Shown: positions 26,448 to 35,775 of the stretch, piece after piece | Layout of the letters: each line of letters starts with the position of its first letter | Numbering within the stretch: position 1 is the stretch's first letter | From: an uncultured Christensenella sp. | GTDB lineage: Bacteria; Bacillota; Clostridia; Christensenellales; Borkfalkiaceae | Assembly: GCA_910577875.1 (NCBI GenBank) | Contig: CAJTNY010000004.1 | Location: 28,786 to 92,785 of the forward strand | DNA length: 64,000 bases | Direction of reading: 5' to 3' | Made by a program: the position numbers and the translations under genes | Notes under the pieces: generated by a model | What the model saw: the letters and a program-made list of their open reading frames with translations, nothing else | Told to the model about the DNA's origin: nothing | The model's database searches: none

Positions 26448-28843
26448 TTCTTAGCCTCCTTTTTAACTTTTTCCTTTGATAAGAATCTGCCAACGCCCTT
26501 GAAGAAGTGACCGTTGAACATCAGAAGTAACGCTTCCATTTGCCTGCGGCTCATACCGCCGAATTTAGCAAGACCTCTTACAGGCTGATGCAATACGCCC
26601 ATAACGAGGGTATTCGCAAGCGACCTCATTCCGAAGCCTTTGCAAGCTTTTATCGCAAAGCGGATGACGCCAGAGAACGCTCTGCCTACCCAGCGCTTCG
26701 AATATCTCAAATCGGCGATAGTGCAGTTTTCGTGTATTACCATTCTCTTCTTTTTATAGAAATTATATCCCGAATAAGGAATATCTCTTCCGAGAAGTTC
26801 CTTAAATTCGTCGTCGCCGACGTTCGCAACTTTTCCGCTGTAATAAGAAGCAAGTTTTGCGCTGTCGTAAGGAATAACGTCGGTAGTGCCCTGCTTCGTT
26901 ACACTTGCGGTAAGACGTATATCCGCCGAGCTCGCGCCTATATAGAGCTGATATTCGCCGCCCTCCGTTTCCCATTTATTGGTTTTAACGTTGAAATAGC
27001 GGAACGTTTTGTCGTCGAAAGCTATTGTAACCGTCTTGCTTTCGCCCGCTTTAAGATATACTTTCGCAAAGCCCTTCAATTCCTTTGCGGGACGGAATAT
27101 TTTTCCGTCCTTTTTGCCGACGTAAAGCTGAGCCGCTTCCGCGCCGTCGTAGTCGCCCGTATTCTTAACGGTGAACGAAACTCCGTTCCCGTCCGCTTTG
27201 ACGTCAGAATATTCAAAAGTCGTATAAGAAAGACCGAAACCGAACGGATACGCAACCTCAACGTTCGCAGTATCGTAATATCTGTAACCGATATAAAGCC
27301 CTTCACGGTATTCCACCGTCATCTGTTTTCCGGGGAAGTGCGAAGCCGAAGAACAATCTCCGTACTTCACGGGGAAAGTTTCCGCAAGTTTACCCGAAGG
27401 ATTGACCTTACCCGTTATTACGTCGAGCATTGCTCCTGCGCCTGCCTGACCCGTAAGACAGCCGTATACAATCGCGTCAGCATCTTTGCACCAGTCTGTT
27501 TCTACAGCGCTTCCGCACGAAAGAACGAGAATAAGCTTTTTGCTGTTGGCTCTTACCTGTTTATATAAAGCAATCTGGTTAGCGGGAATTTTTATCTGCT
27601 CTCTGTCAAGCCCTTCCGCTTCAGAAACTTCGTCAAGTCCGAGACAAAGAATTACGTTATCGACTCTCTTGGCAAGCTTAACCGCTTTCTTGATAAGTCC
27701 GTTCTTCTTTTTACCGTATCTGTCGAAACCCTGTTCGTAACCGATGAAGTTTACTTCGTGTCTGTTTTCCAGTATCGTCGTAAGTTTAGTGGGATTTACA
27801 ATAGAAGAACCCGCGCCCTGATATCTGGGAAGGTGCGCGAAATCGCCGATAATAGCGGTCCTCGTATCCGCGGACACGGGAAGAACACCGTCGTTCTTTA
27901 ATAAGACGATGCTCTCTTCCGCGCATTTGCGCGCTATTTCGTGATGAGCCTCAGCGTCGAAAGGTTTTCCCTTTTCCGTCTGAGTGGTTCTCTCTATCAA
28001 TGTGAGAATACGTTCGACGCACTCGTCTACGTATTTAATATCGAGCGTTCCGTCTTCGACAGCCTTGACAATATCGTCCGCACCGTATTTGCAAGAAGGC
28101 ATTTCAAGGTCGCTGCCGGCCACAGTTGACGCAACTTTGTCGTTACAGCCCGCCCAGTCAGAAATCACTACTCCGTCGAATCCCCATTCGCCTCGGAGTA
28201 TGTCGCGTATAAGATGGTCGTTTTCGTCCGCAAACTTGCCGTTAATCATATTGTAAGAGGACATTATAGAGTTTGTTTTGCCCTCTCTGACGGCGATTTC
28301 GAAAGCGGTAAGATAAATTTCGCGCAAAGTTCTTTCATCCATAACGGAATCGGTAACCATACGTCTCTCTTCCTGATTGTTCGCGGCGAAGTGCTTTACG
28401 CAAGCCGAAGTTCCTTTCGACTGAATACCGCGAATATACGAAGCCGCCATTTTTCCCGCAAGATAGGGGTCTTCCGAAAAATATTCGAAGTTCCTTCCGC
28501 AACGGGGGTTGCGCTTCATATTCGTGCCGGGACCGAGAAGTACGTTTACTTTCTGCGAAGCCGCTTCCTCGCCAAGAGCTTCGCCCATCTTTTCGCCGAG
28601 TTCTTCGTTCCAGCTGTTCGCCATAGCCGCCGCCGTAGGAAAACACGTAGCGGGAATACTCGCGTTCAGTCCCAAATGGTCCGCCGCGGCAGCCTGTTTC
28701 CTTATTCCGTGAGGCCCGTCTGATAAAAACAGCGACGGAACTCCCAACTCGGGATAATCCTTGGTCTGCCAGAAATCTTTGCCCGTAAGCAAGTCTGCTT
28801 TTTGGCGGACTGTCAGTTCGTTTATTATTTTTTGTTTGTCCAT
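26444..28843 (-). CDS. Beta-glucosidase-like glycoside hydrolase family 3
   Basis: A cytoplasmic GH3 enzyme of 799 residues in the normal domain order. The TIM barrel (residues 1-295) carries SDGPHGIR, the KHFAANNQE pair and the nucleophile Asp229 in GVVISDWAG. The alpha/beta sandwich (about 310-530) follows, then a Fn3-like domain (about 565-660). An extra 130-residue basic tail ends in KKEAKK and has amphipathic helices. No signal peptide. It heads the six-gene operon; a -10 TATAAT at 28883-28878 and AAGGTG lie upstream. It should release glucose or similar sugars from imported oligosaccharides for the ROK kinase. Confidence 0.93.
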   Translation of the reverse strand: MDKQKIINELTVRQKADLLTGKDFWQTKDYPELGVPSLFLSDGPHGIRKQAAAADHLGLNASIPATCFPTAAAMANSWNEELGEKMGEALGEEAASQKVNVLLGPGTNMKRNPRCGRNFEYFSEDPYLAGKMAASYIRGIQSKGTSACVKHFAANNQEERRMVTDSVMDERTLREIYLTAFEIAVREGKTNSIMSSYNMINGKFADENDHLIRDILRGEWGFDGVVISDWAGCNDKVASTVAGSDLEMPSCKYGADDIVKAVEDGTLDIKYVDECVERILTLIERTTQTEKGKPFDAEAHHEIARKCAEESIVLLKNDGVLPVSADTRTAIIGDFAHLPRYQGAGSSIVNPTKLTTILENRHEVNFIGYEQGFDRYGKKKNGLIKKAVKLAKRVDNVILCLGLDEVSEAEGLDREQIKIPANQIALYKQVRANSKKLILVLSCGSAVETDWCKDADAIVYGCLTGQAGAGAMLDVITGKVNPSGKLAETFPVKYGDCSSASHFPGKQMTVEYREGLYIGYRYYDTANVEVAYPFGFGLSYTTFEYSDVKADGNGVSFTVKNTGDYDGAEAAQLYVGKKDGKIFRPAKELKGFAKVYLKAGESKTVTIAFDDKTFRYFNVKTNKWETEGGEYQLYIGASSADIRLTASVTKQGTTDVIPYDSAKLASYYSGKVANVGDDEFKELLGRDIPYSGYNFYKKKRMVIHENCTIADLRYSKRWVGRAFSGVIRFAIKACKGFGMRSLANTLVMGVLHQPVRGLAKFGGMSRRQMEALLLMFNGHFFKGVGRFLSKEKVKKEAKK

Positions 28844-28916
28844 TTGTTTTTGTTACACCTTAACAAATTTTTATGGAATTATACAATATTGAGAAAGAAA
28901 ATTATATAATATTAGC

Positions 28917-28953
28917 GTAACCTGCAATTTACGCGTCGTAAATTGCAGGTTAC
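28917..28953 (-). terminator. Long perfect hairpin between the beta-helix gene and the GH3 operon
   Basis: A 17-base perfect stem (28917-28933 / 28937-28953) with a 3-base loop. The following minus-strand sequence GCTAATATTAT is not a pure T-run, but the position between two transcription units fits a terminator. The promoter of the GH3 operon follows at once. Confidence 0.65.
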
Positions 28954-28985
28954 TTAACTTTTTTATTTATTATTTTACGTTGCTT

Positions 28986-31163
28986 TTATCTCTCGACGTA
29001 ATTCCCCGCTATAAATGACGTAAATTGATTCTTCGAGCCGTCGAAATTGCTTTTTCCGCGTTCGTTTACTATATACCTTATACCGCCGTTCGTTTTCTTG
29101 TCGCCATAATTCAAGAAGTTCGCTATCGCCATATGTTCGACGTGAATTCCTTCGTTAGACGGAAGTTCGATTGCGTGGTCTAACGTAAATATATTTTTGA
29201 GTCTGCTGCTTGCGACATAGTATACTCCTATTCCGTACGCGGTATGGTTTTTTACTCCGTCCGCAACTTTATAACTAGCATATCCCTGATAAGTTTTACC
29301 GTTCCATTCCGACATCCATTCGTCTTGAACGTAAACAGGGTTTTCGAAAGTCGCATCCTCGGAAAGCCGTGAAGGCACATCGTAAGGCGTTTCAGACTGA
29401 TAGAACGCCATAAAGCCGTGTTCGCCTTTCCATATCGTCTGGTATTCATGGAAATGTTCTACCATAAGGCCGTAAATCGTCACGTAATCGCCGTTTACTA
29501 TTACGCCGTTTTTAGTTTTGTTTATATCCCAGCCGACCGTACCGCTGTTGCCGTGGTCCGCTCGCCATACCCAAAAATTATCGCCTACAACGTCGTTTGA
29601 ATTTATTTCGAGCGTAACGTCAACAGACGTGGCGCCTTTATCGGCGCCGCCGATACGGTAATAAACGTCGTTCAGAACGGTAGGATTTTCGCTATGGCGA
29701 ACCGCTGTTTTGCTTTCTCCGAGCCGTAAAAGATTTTTAGAATACTCGCCCGCATCGAACATAATACCGCTGAGCTGTACCCCGTCGACGTCGCTTACCC
29801 GCATTATTGTATCCCTGTTTCCGCCCGCAAGTTTTAATGTAGCAAGCCCGAGCCCCATAATTATCGTGTCCGATTCAGTAACCGCAAGAGGCGCGTCTAT
29901 ATCGTAAATACCAGCAGTGAACAGAATATGTTTTCCGTTTTTCAGTGCGGCATTCAACGTTTTCGCGTTATCCCTGTCCGAACGCGCCACATAGAATTTA
30001 TCCAGAGAGATATATTCGTCGTTATCGTTGAGGGAGGTTCCGTCCTCCGACCAGGAAATACCCGAAGAATTTTTCCGAAGAGCGGGACGGCATACATAAT
30101 AGCCGTCGTCAAAAATGAGAAAAGGCTTTTCGCGCATAACGTTTGTTGTTTCGAGAACGGTTACGCGCTTATCGGGCCAAGCATACGTTTTATCCGCAAA
30201 ACCGCCCGTACATCCCGCATAAACCATATTTATATCGCAACCGGACCATTTATCCCAATCGGAGTTTCGGGTAAACCACTGCTGCTGAATGCTCCCGTCG
30301 ATATTACCGGTAACGACCGTATCCGAAATAAATCCGCCGGACGCCCAAGGCGTTTTCCCCGTATCGTGAAGAGTAAGATTGCCGTTGACTTTCATACGGC
30401 GGAAACTCGTCGCCTGAGAAACCGACCACTGCACGCTGCTGTTTACGGTCATATTGTCTATACCGCACCAGAAATTGCAAGTCGAGTTTCCTCCCGACAA
30501 TTCGCCTTTGGTATAAAAACCGCCGAGTTCAACGCCTGTCGGCAAATAATCAAGGCCCGAAAACGTCATATAATATCGCATTTGAAGGTTCAAATCGTTA
30601 TACTTCCCCTTCTTGAAAAGTCCCGCGTAGCGTCCTTCTCCCAGCAATTGTTTGCCCGTTTCAACCCACTCACCCTCTTCGTTCTGTTCGTATACGGGTT
30701 CATAAATTTCTTTCCAGGCAAATTGGCTCGTATTGTTCTTGAATCTGTCAACGTCAGCCTGAATAAGCTCCTGATTATCTGAAGGCGAATATATATGGGT
30801 GTTTTTACCGAAAGTGTCCAACTCATACGAATACAGTTCGGATGAAACGACCTCGTCTTCGTTCATCGCGTCTACCCTGAAATAGCCATACTTATCGACG
30901 CTTGTATATTCGCACTCCGTCTGTTCGGATTCGAGTTGATAATTGCCGAAGCGACTCTGACTGTGATAAATTTTATACTCCGTCGCGCCTTCAACTTTGT
31001 CCCATTTAATTTCGGCAACGTTACCGGTAAGAGTAACGTTATTTTTCCATTCGGGAAGTTTAACAACATCGTCTTTGCCGCGTTCAATACATCCCGAAAG
31101 CGGAACAAGCAAACTGCACACGAAAATTCCGCCTAAAATCAAAGCAGTTAATTTTTTTCTCAT
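28986..31163 (-). CDS. Secreted right-handed beta-helix lipoprotein, GH55-like
   Basis: A 725-residue lipoprotein (lipobox PLSGC) with a Fn3-like N-terminal domain (residues about 30-100, EYKIYHSQSRFGNY) and a beta-helix body. The stretch GDNFWVWRADHGN, then VIVNGDYVTIYGLMVEHFHEYQ and a later FYQSETPYDVP match a family often labelled coagulation-factor 5/8 or GH55-like beta-helix protein in actinobacteria and clostridia; a glycosidase role is likely but not shown. The ATG at 31163 with AAGGAG upstream is chosen over one at 31190 that overlaps the CotH gene. It is the last gene of the 35414-28986 operon. Confidence 0.78.
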   Translation of the reverse strand: MRKKLTALILGGIFVCSLLVPLSGCIERGKDDVVKLPEWKNNVTLTGNVAEIKWDKVEGATEYKIYHSQSRFGNYQLESEQTECEYTSVDKYGYFRVDAMNEDEVVSSELYSYELDTFGKNTHIYSPSDNQELIQADVDRFKNNTSQFAWKEIYEPVYEQNEEGEWVETGKQLLGEGRYAGLFKKGKYNDLNLQMRYYMTFSGLDYLPTGVELGGFYTKGELSGGNSTCNFWCGIDNMTVNSSVQWSVSQATSFRRMKVNGNLTLHDTGKTPWASGGFISDTVVTGNIDGSIQQQWFTRNSDWDKWSGCDINMVYAGCTGGFADKTYAWPDKRVTVLETTNVMREKPFLIFDDGYYVCRPALRKNSSGISWSEDGTSLNDNDEYISLDKFYVARSDRDNAKTLNAALKNGKHILFTAGIYDIDAPLAVTESDTIIMGLGLATLKLAGGNRDTIMRVSDVDGVQLSGIMFDAGEYSKNLLRLGESKTAVRHSENPTVLNDVYYRIGGADKGATSVDVTLEINSNDVVGDNFWVWRADHGNSGTVGWDINKTKNGVIVNGDYVTIYGLMVEHFHEYQTIWKGEHGFMAFYQSETPYDVPSRLSEDATFENPVYVQDEWMSEWNGKTYQGYASYKVADGVKNHTAYGIGVYYVASSRLKNIFTLDHAIELPSNEGIHVEHMAIANFLNYGDKKTNGGIRYIVNERGKSNFDGSKNQFTSFIAGNYVER

Positions 31164-31180
31164 CCTGTTCTCCTTGAAAA

Positions 31181-33145
31181 TTACAGCCACTGTTTGTCGA
31201 GATAATTAAACCTCTTGTTAAGCCAATTATATAAATGGTCGACTGCGTCAGACTGATTTTTGACGTTTTGCTGTATTTCCCATACGCTCTCACCGCTTAT
31301 GACAAAGCCCCATCTGTCGAAATTACGTTTATATTCCTGCGAATTATAATAAGTTCGCAGTTCTTTAACGTACGAAAGCGCGCTCGTCTGAACTCCCGCC
31401 CTGCTCATTTCCTGCCATTTGTCTTTGACCATATTCCAGAACCAGCTTTCGTTTATTAATATAATTATCCAGGGATTAGAACTGTTTGCCGCAAACAATC
31501 CTTCTCCGCTTGCGCAAGCATCCCTCAAACCGAATGCCGAGTCGAAGTCCCAAGGCGCTTCGAAACGAAGCAGATTATTTTCCGCGCCCGCCCCGAAATC
31601 AACGTCCATAAGGAAACTCGACCAGCCGATATCGTAATCGCACGCTATTTCGCAATGGATATAAGTATCGACGAGCGACTTTATATCTATCACCTTAGAA
31701 ACCGTTTCCTGCACAGGATTATCGGTTGACGGCGCATAAGCGACAAGTCCCGTAAAATCTCCGTTAAACGTGTAATATTTCCGATTGTATACGGCTTCGT
31801 AACAAATCTTATACAGATTGTTCATATAGCTTTCTATAAATCTTGTCTGGGTTATATCGTAGATATCGTTCTTAATCGCAAATCCTTTCTGATTAGGCGT
31901 AATTCTGTTTCCGCTTCTCGTTTTCAGCGGACCGTATTTAGCGTAATCGCACTCGAATCTTTCGGTTTCGATTTCGAGGTTGTAATATCCGTCATATTCG
32001 ATAAAATATCCTATATCCGTCCCGAGATAAGGTTCGCCCTCGGGAGTTTCGGGTTCGGTAATGCCAATGCGGCTAGCATTAACCTGCTGTTGTTCGGCAA
32101 GAAGATATACGCCCCAATATTCGCCGTTCAAATAAAGTTCCACCTGACGCGAGTCGGAAGAATAATAGCCGTCCGTTTCGAAAATCTGATTCCCGAGATA
32201 GAACGCAAGGCTGTTTCTCTCTAACGAAACGTCCTTATAATCTGCAAGCAAAACCCAGCTTTTACACTTTGCCCCGTCGTTAAGACCGAGCATAGGTTGT
32301 TTCTTATCGAATTTGATTCGGAACGGTTTTTTCGGATATGTAGTAGTCCAGTTCCCGCGCACCTTGATTCCCGCGGTCTTTTCTAGTTCGTATTCAACGT
32401 CGCAGTTACTCAATTTTACCGTACACTCGTGATACTGCCAATCGATATTGTTTGCGGGATTGTTGTTATCGAAACTGGGCACGTTCCGTGTCGCATCCGA
32501 AATAAAGTCCTGCGTTGCCTGAACGTCTATCCTCGGAAGCCGCGCGCTCAAATGAGGTTTATAGTCGTATATCGGGTCTTCAGGTTCGGGCTGAGGCTCT
32601 TTACCGCCGCAATGTTTACAGAACCCGTCCTCGTATTCGTGCGTGCATTGTTTGCCGCACACTTTACAAACGCCGTTTTCATAAGTCTGATGACCGCATA
32701 TTATACCGCAAACGGTGCAAGCACCGTCAGAATATACCGTATGCTTACAGACTGTACCGCATTCGACGCAAGCCCCGTTAACATATTTATCATGAGAACA
32801 TTTAGAAGAACACTCTTTACAGATTCCGTTCACGTATTCCGTATGCGCGCATACCGTACCGCATACGGTACAAGTGCCGTCTGCATATTCTTCGTGCGCA
32901 CACTCTGAACTGCACTCGGCGCAGACGCCGTTCTCATACTCTTCATGCCCGCATACAATACCGCACCTGATGCAAATACCGCTCCGGTATTCGTTGTGCG
33001 GACATATGCTTCTGCACGCGCTGCAAACGCCGTTCACATAGGTATGCTTGCACTCTGCGTTACAACCCGCAAACAAACCAAGCGACATTACAAGTACGCA
33101 TAAAACCGCGACGCCTTTAATTAGCCAGTTGTTTTTTGTTCCCAT
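31181..33145 (-). CDS. CotH family protein kinase-like lipoprotein with nine Cys/His repeats
   Basis: A 654-residue lipoprotein (lipobox LFAGC). Residues 32-183 are nine tandem units of about 17 residues with pattern C-x-H-x2-Y-x2-G-x-C-x2-C. A Pro/Glu linker follows, then a CotH domain (about 205-640) with LPRIDVQATQDF, KVRGNWTTTYPKKPFRIKF, WVLLADYKDVSLERN, and GVYLLAEQQQVNASRIGI. The late segment WDFDSAFGLRD supplies the DFD-like metal Asp of this atypical kinase fold. CotH kinases phosphorylate secreted proteins. The ATG at 33145 (GGGGG upstream) lies inside the TetR gene end, a 29-base overlap. Confidence 0.88.
   Translation of the reverse strand: MGTKNNWLIKGVAVLCVLVMSLGLFAGCNAECKHTYVNGVCSACRSICPHNEYRSGICIRCGIVCGHEEYENGVCAECSSECAHEEYADGTCTVCGTVCAHTEYVNGICKECSSKCSHDKYVNGACVECGTVCKHTVYSDGACTVCGIICGHQTYENGVCKVCGKQCTHEYEDGFCKHCGGKEPQPEPEDPIYDYKPHLSARLPRIDVQATQDFISDATRNVPSFDNNNPANNIDWQYHECTVKLSNCDVEYELEKTAGIKVRGNWTTTYPKKPFRIKFDKKQPMLGLNDGAKCKSWVLLADYKDVSLERNSLAFYLGNQIFETDGYYSSDSRQVELYLNGEYWGVYLLAEQQQVNASRIGITEPETPEGEPYLGTDIGYFIEYDGYYNLEIETERFECDYAKYGPLKTRSGNRITPNQKGFAIKNDIYDITQTRFIESYMNNLYKICYEAVYNRKYYTFNGDFTGLVAYAPSTDNPVQETVSKVIDIKSLVDTYIHCEIACDYDIGWSSFLMDVDFGAGAENNLLRFEAPWDFDSAFGLRDACASGEGLFAANSSNPWIIILINESWFWNMVKDKWQEMSRAGVQTSALSYVKELRTYYNSQEYKRNFDRWGFVISGESVWEIQQNVKNQSDAVDHLYNWLNKRFNYLDKQWL
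32597..33052 (-). repeat. Nine-unit Cys/His-repeat coding minisatellite
   Basis: About nine degenerate 51-base units in the CotH gene encode CxHxxYxxGxCxxC. Example units are CAHTEYVNGICKECSSK and CKHTVYSDGACTVCGII. Each offers three Cys and one His, suitable for metal binding or disulfides. Confidence 0.85.
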
Positions 33146-33674
33146 TTTTTCCCCCAAAAGGCCCGTATAAACCTGCAAACAACGTAACGGGCATTATTGC
33201 TTTGATTTTTCTTAACAATTCTTCGTTTGTTTCAACGCATTTATTTTTCAGCCATCCCATAAGCACGTCAGTTACGTAATGCGTAAAGACGTCTGCGGAA
33301 TAAGTGTAATATGCGTTTTCTTCCGCACCTTCGCCCGCTGAAAAATATTTGCGCATAAGCTGTTCGTGATACGAACGCAGAGAATTTATATCCTGAGATT
33401 CGAAAGCGTTTAAAATTATCGAAGGACTGTTTTTAAACGAGTTCATAGAACGGCTCAAAAAACTTTCCCAATTTTCCGCGCCGTTCAAAATGCCGTTATA
33501 AAAATGGTTCTGAAAACTGCAAATAAGAAGATGGTATTTATCTTGATAATACTTATAAAACGTGCCTTTGCAAATTCCGATTTCATCAATCAAATCTATT
33601 ACCCGTATAGAGTCGATAGTCTTTGTTTTCAGAAATTTCAACAAAGTTGTTTCAATATAATACTCAATTTTCAT
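33117..33674 (-). CDS. TetR/AcrR-type transcriptional regulator
   Basis: A 185-residue regulator. The helix-turn-helix is at residues about 24-47: IRVIDLIDEIGICKGTFYKYY followed by QDKYHLL, the standard TetR N-terminal pattern. The C-terminal ligand domain is helical and ends with the VTLFAGLYGPFGG stretch; the fold resembles DhaS/TetR_C_8-like members. It sits between the GH5 and CotH genes, three bases after the GH5 stop and overlapping the CotH start, so it is made with the operon and may control it. No clear TetR palindrome was found at the operon promoter. Confidence 0.9.
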   Translation of the reverse strand: MKIEYYIETTLLKFLKTKTIDSIRVIDLIDEIGICKGTFYKYYQDKYHLLICSFQNHFYNGILNGAENWESFLSRSMNSFKNSPSIILNAFESQDINSLRSYHEQLMRKYFSAGEGAEENAYYTYSADVFTHYVTDVLMGWLKNKCVETNEELLRKIKAIMPVTLFAGLYGPFGGKNGNKKQLAN

Positions 33675-33677
33675 TGC

Positions 33678-35414
33678 TTACTCCAATACGAAAACCGCCG
33701 CGCGGGAACTATCTGCGTCGGCGAGCGCCATGCCTTCGTCGTCGATACGCAGATACTTACAGGTCGAATATGAAACGAACACCGTTCCGTATTCCGTGTT
33801 TACTGGATAAAATCTTGCATCATTCGAAACAGAATCAGCTACGGTTATAAAATTTTCCCCGCCGTTTTTTAACACCGACAAATATTTATCGCCCGCAGAT
33901 ATATAAGCGCTTCCGTCCTTTGAATTATGGTAAATTAAAGAAAACATAAATTTATCGCCCGAACCGCCCGCCGTGAGCAGAGTATTCTCTCCGCTTTCTT
34001 TCAGGACAAGATGAATATTTTCTACGCCGTAACGAATTTCATAGCTTCCCGCTTCCGGTTTATAAACATACTCTTTATCGGTGTATTCGGAATACAGACT
34101 TTCAAGCGTTCCGATTTCGACTTTTCCGCCGTCTTCACCTCTGCCGTAAAACGTGTATTTAACAGCAACTGCGCCGTCGGTCCTGAGATTTTTAAATTTC
34201 CCGAGTATAACTTCGTAATCGTCGGAGTACGCGTCTACCTTTTGGCTGTTATCCGCGGTTATATTTACGATACCCCAAGCCATTCTGCCCCAGACTTTAT
34301 AAGTCCAGCTTACCCAATGCCAATTGGAACGGTTCAAAAGCCCGAGAGTATACTCCCATTTATAAGGCGAAGAATAACTCGTAAACTCACCCATCTGCAA
34401 CGGAACGCCGAAATCCTGTGAAGTAACGTTGGATATTTTATTGTTCCAGTCAAGATTGTGCGCAAGCTCTCCGTCCGCGCTCGTATCCGTATTGCTCGTA
34501 TAATGATGGAAAGAATACATACAGTTTTCCCATCCGTAAACCTCCGGACGCGGTAAATTTTCGCCGTTCCAGCACGACTCGAATATAATTATGTGGTTGT
34601 CGCCGTTTTCCCTTATTTCATCGTATACTTTATCGAAAAAATTCCAATGACGTTGTTCGGTGCTGTGAACGCCGTCGTTACCGTTTCCTTTTCTTTCGCC
34701 TGGCTCGTTGAGGATATCGTATCCCGCAACCGCAGGATTATATTTATAATGCTCGGACAGCGCATCCCAAAGCTTGATTGTAAGCGACTGCATCCGTTCG
34801 TTCGAGTAGAAATCGACTGCACGGTAATCTTTAATCTCACCCGAATGGTCCTGCCCGCTCTGAGAACCGTACGCACCGTGCAAATCGAGTATGGTATACA
34901 AACCGTATTCCGCCGCTCTTTCAATAAATGCGTCCAAAGCCGAAAAATCATAACGCTTCCCCGCGTTGTCATAACTCGTTATTGCGTCAAAGTCAACGTT
35001 CATATAAGTAAACGGCAGACGGATAACGTTCATACCCATATTGACGCAGTTCTCGAAATCGGTATCAGTCCACCAGTTCGCGCGGTATTCTTTCCACAGT
35101 TCTTTCGTCTTCTCCGCACCGAACCGGTCAATAAAAATTTTTGTAAGAGATTTATAATCGTTGTTGGGCTTGGTACCGTAGGAAAATCCCGTCATCCAAT
35201 GTTCGGTTACAAACAGCCCGCCCGCATTGACTCCGCGCAGGAATACCGTTTCGTCTCCGCAATTTTTTACGAGTTCCCCTTCAGCTGTCAGAAAATCGTT
35301 TTCGCCGAGTTGCCGGTAAGGCCATACTTCTTTTTTACAGCCTCCCAGCCCCGCAAGACACATTATCGAAACAGCTAACGCGACAACCGCCGACATAAAC
35401 TTTTTAACTTTCAT
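33678..35414 (-). CDS. Secreted glycoside hydrolase family 5 lipoprotein with fascin-like domain
   Basis: A 578-residue beta-glucanase/glucosidase-type enzyme. Lipobox GLGGC at the N-terminus. The GH5 barrel spans residues about 35-400 with RLPFTYMN, YTILDLHGAYGSQ, the acid/base Glu237 in YDILNEPGE and the nucleophile Glu343 in PLQMGEFTSYS; the form resembles exo-1,3-glucanase-like subfamilies. The C-terminal 130 residues look like a fascin/actin-crosslinking beta-trefoil (VFVSYSTCKYLRIDDEG). The ATG at 35414 has GGAG six bases upstream; an ATG four codons earlier overlaps that site. First gene of the operon, with a clear promoter. Confidence 0.92.
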   Translation of the reverse strand: MKVKKFMSAVVALAVSIMCLAGLGGCKKEVWPYRQLGENDFLTAEGELVKNCGDETVFLRGVNAGGLFVTEHWMTGFSYGTKPNNDYKSLTKIFIDRFGAEKTKELWKEYRANWWTDTDFENCVNMGMNVIRLPFTYMNVDFDAITSYDNAGKRYDFSALDAFIERAAEYGLYTILDLHGAYGSQSGQDHSGEIKDYRAVDFYSNERMQSLTIKLWDALSEHYKYNPAVAGYDILNEPGERKGNGNDGVHSTEQRHWNFFDKVYDEIRENGDNHIIIFESCWNGENLPRPEVYGWENCMYSFHHYTSNTDTSADGELAHNLDWNNKISNVTSQDFGVPLQMGEFTSYSSPYKWEYTLGLLNRSNWHWVSWTYKVWGRMAWGIVNITADNSQKVDAYSDDYEVILGKFKNLRTDGAVAVKYTFYGRGEDGGKVEIGTLESLYSEYTDKEYVYKPEAGSYEIRYGVENIHLVLKESGENTLLTAGGSGDKFMFSLIYHNSKDGSAYISAGDKYLSVLKNGGENFITVADSVSNDARFYPVNTEYGTVFVSYSTCKYLRIDDEGMALADADSSRAAVFVLE

Positions 35415-35437
35415 TTTTCGCTCCATATTACTTTTTT

Positions 35438-35466
35438 ATTGTAGCATACTTATTTTACGTTTGCAA
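35438..35466 (-). promoter_or_regulatory. Promoter of GH5-TetR-CotH operon
   Basis: -35 TTGCAA (35466-35461), 17-base spacer, -10 TACAAT (35443-35438), 24 bases upstream of the GH5 start. The -35 box is part of the first TTGCAAT repeat. Confidence 0.7.
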
Positions 35467-35519
35467 TAATTTACAAAAATTGCAATGTATTTACAAAAGA
35501 CATAATTAAAATGCAATGT
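35461..35519. promoter_or_regulatory. TTGCAAT direct repeats at GH5 promoter
   Basis: Three copies: TTGCAATAA (35461-35469), TTGCAATGT (35480-35488) and ATGCAATGT (35511-35519), spaced 19 and 31 bases. Copies one and two are also followed by TTTACAAAA. The same word recurs at the GH105 promoter. Confidence 0.55.
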
Positions 35520-35690
35520 TTTCAGAAAAGATTAATTTTTATTACATTTGTTCATTTTATAATAATTATATACTTTTTTATAAAATAGTCAATATTTAAT
35601 ACTGTTTTATATAAAGTATATTGCCAATAATTGGCTTTTGGGCTATCATTAATAAGGAACCGATTTACAATATTATATAATTGTCAATCA

Positions 35691-35731
35691 GCGGAAAAAC
35701 CGCGAACGGCAATTCGCCGTTCCGTTTTTTT
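35691..35731 (+). promoter_or_regulatory. Leader hairpins and terminator-like element ahead of GH3 gene
   Basis: A GCGG-AAAAA-CCGC hairpin is followed by GAACGGC-AATTC-GCCGTTC, CG and seven T's. An alternative pairing CGGAA (35692-35696) with TTCCG (35720-35724) would break the second stem. This is the layout of an attenuator in the 5' leader, 45 bases before the start codon. The rest of the 35415-35775 gap is AT-rich promoter DNA. Confidence 0.5.
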
Positions 35732-35775
35732 AATAGAAAGAAAAATTTTTTTAGGAGGAGAAAAAAAACAAAACA

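Noticed and set aside
32597..33052. CRISPR array
   Set aside because: The periodicity is 51 bases, imperfect and in-frame with a protein; it encodes Cys/His repeats of the CotH protein. No spacers and no cas genes are present.
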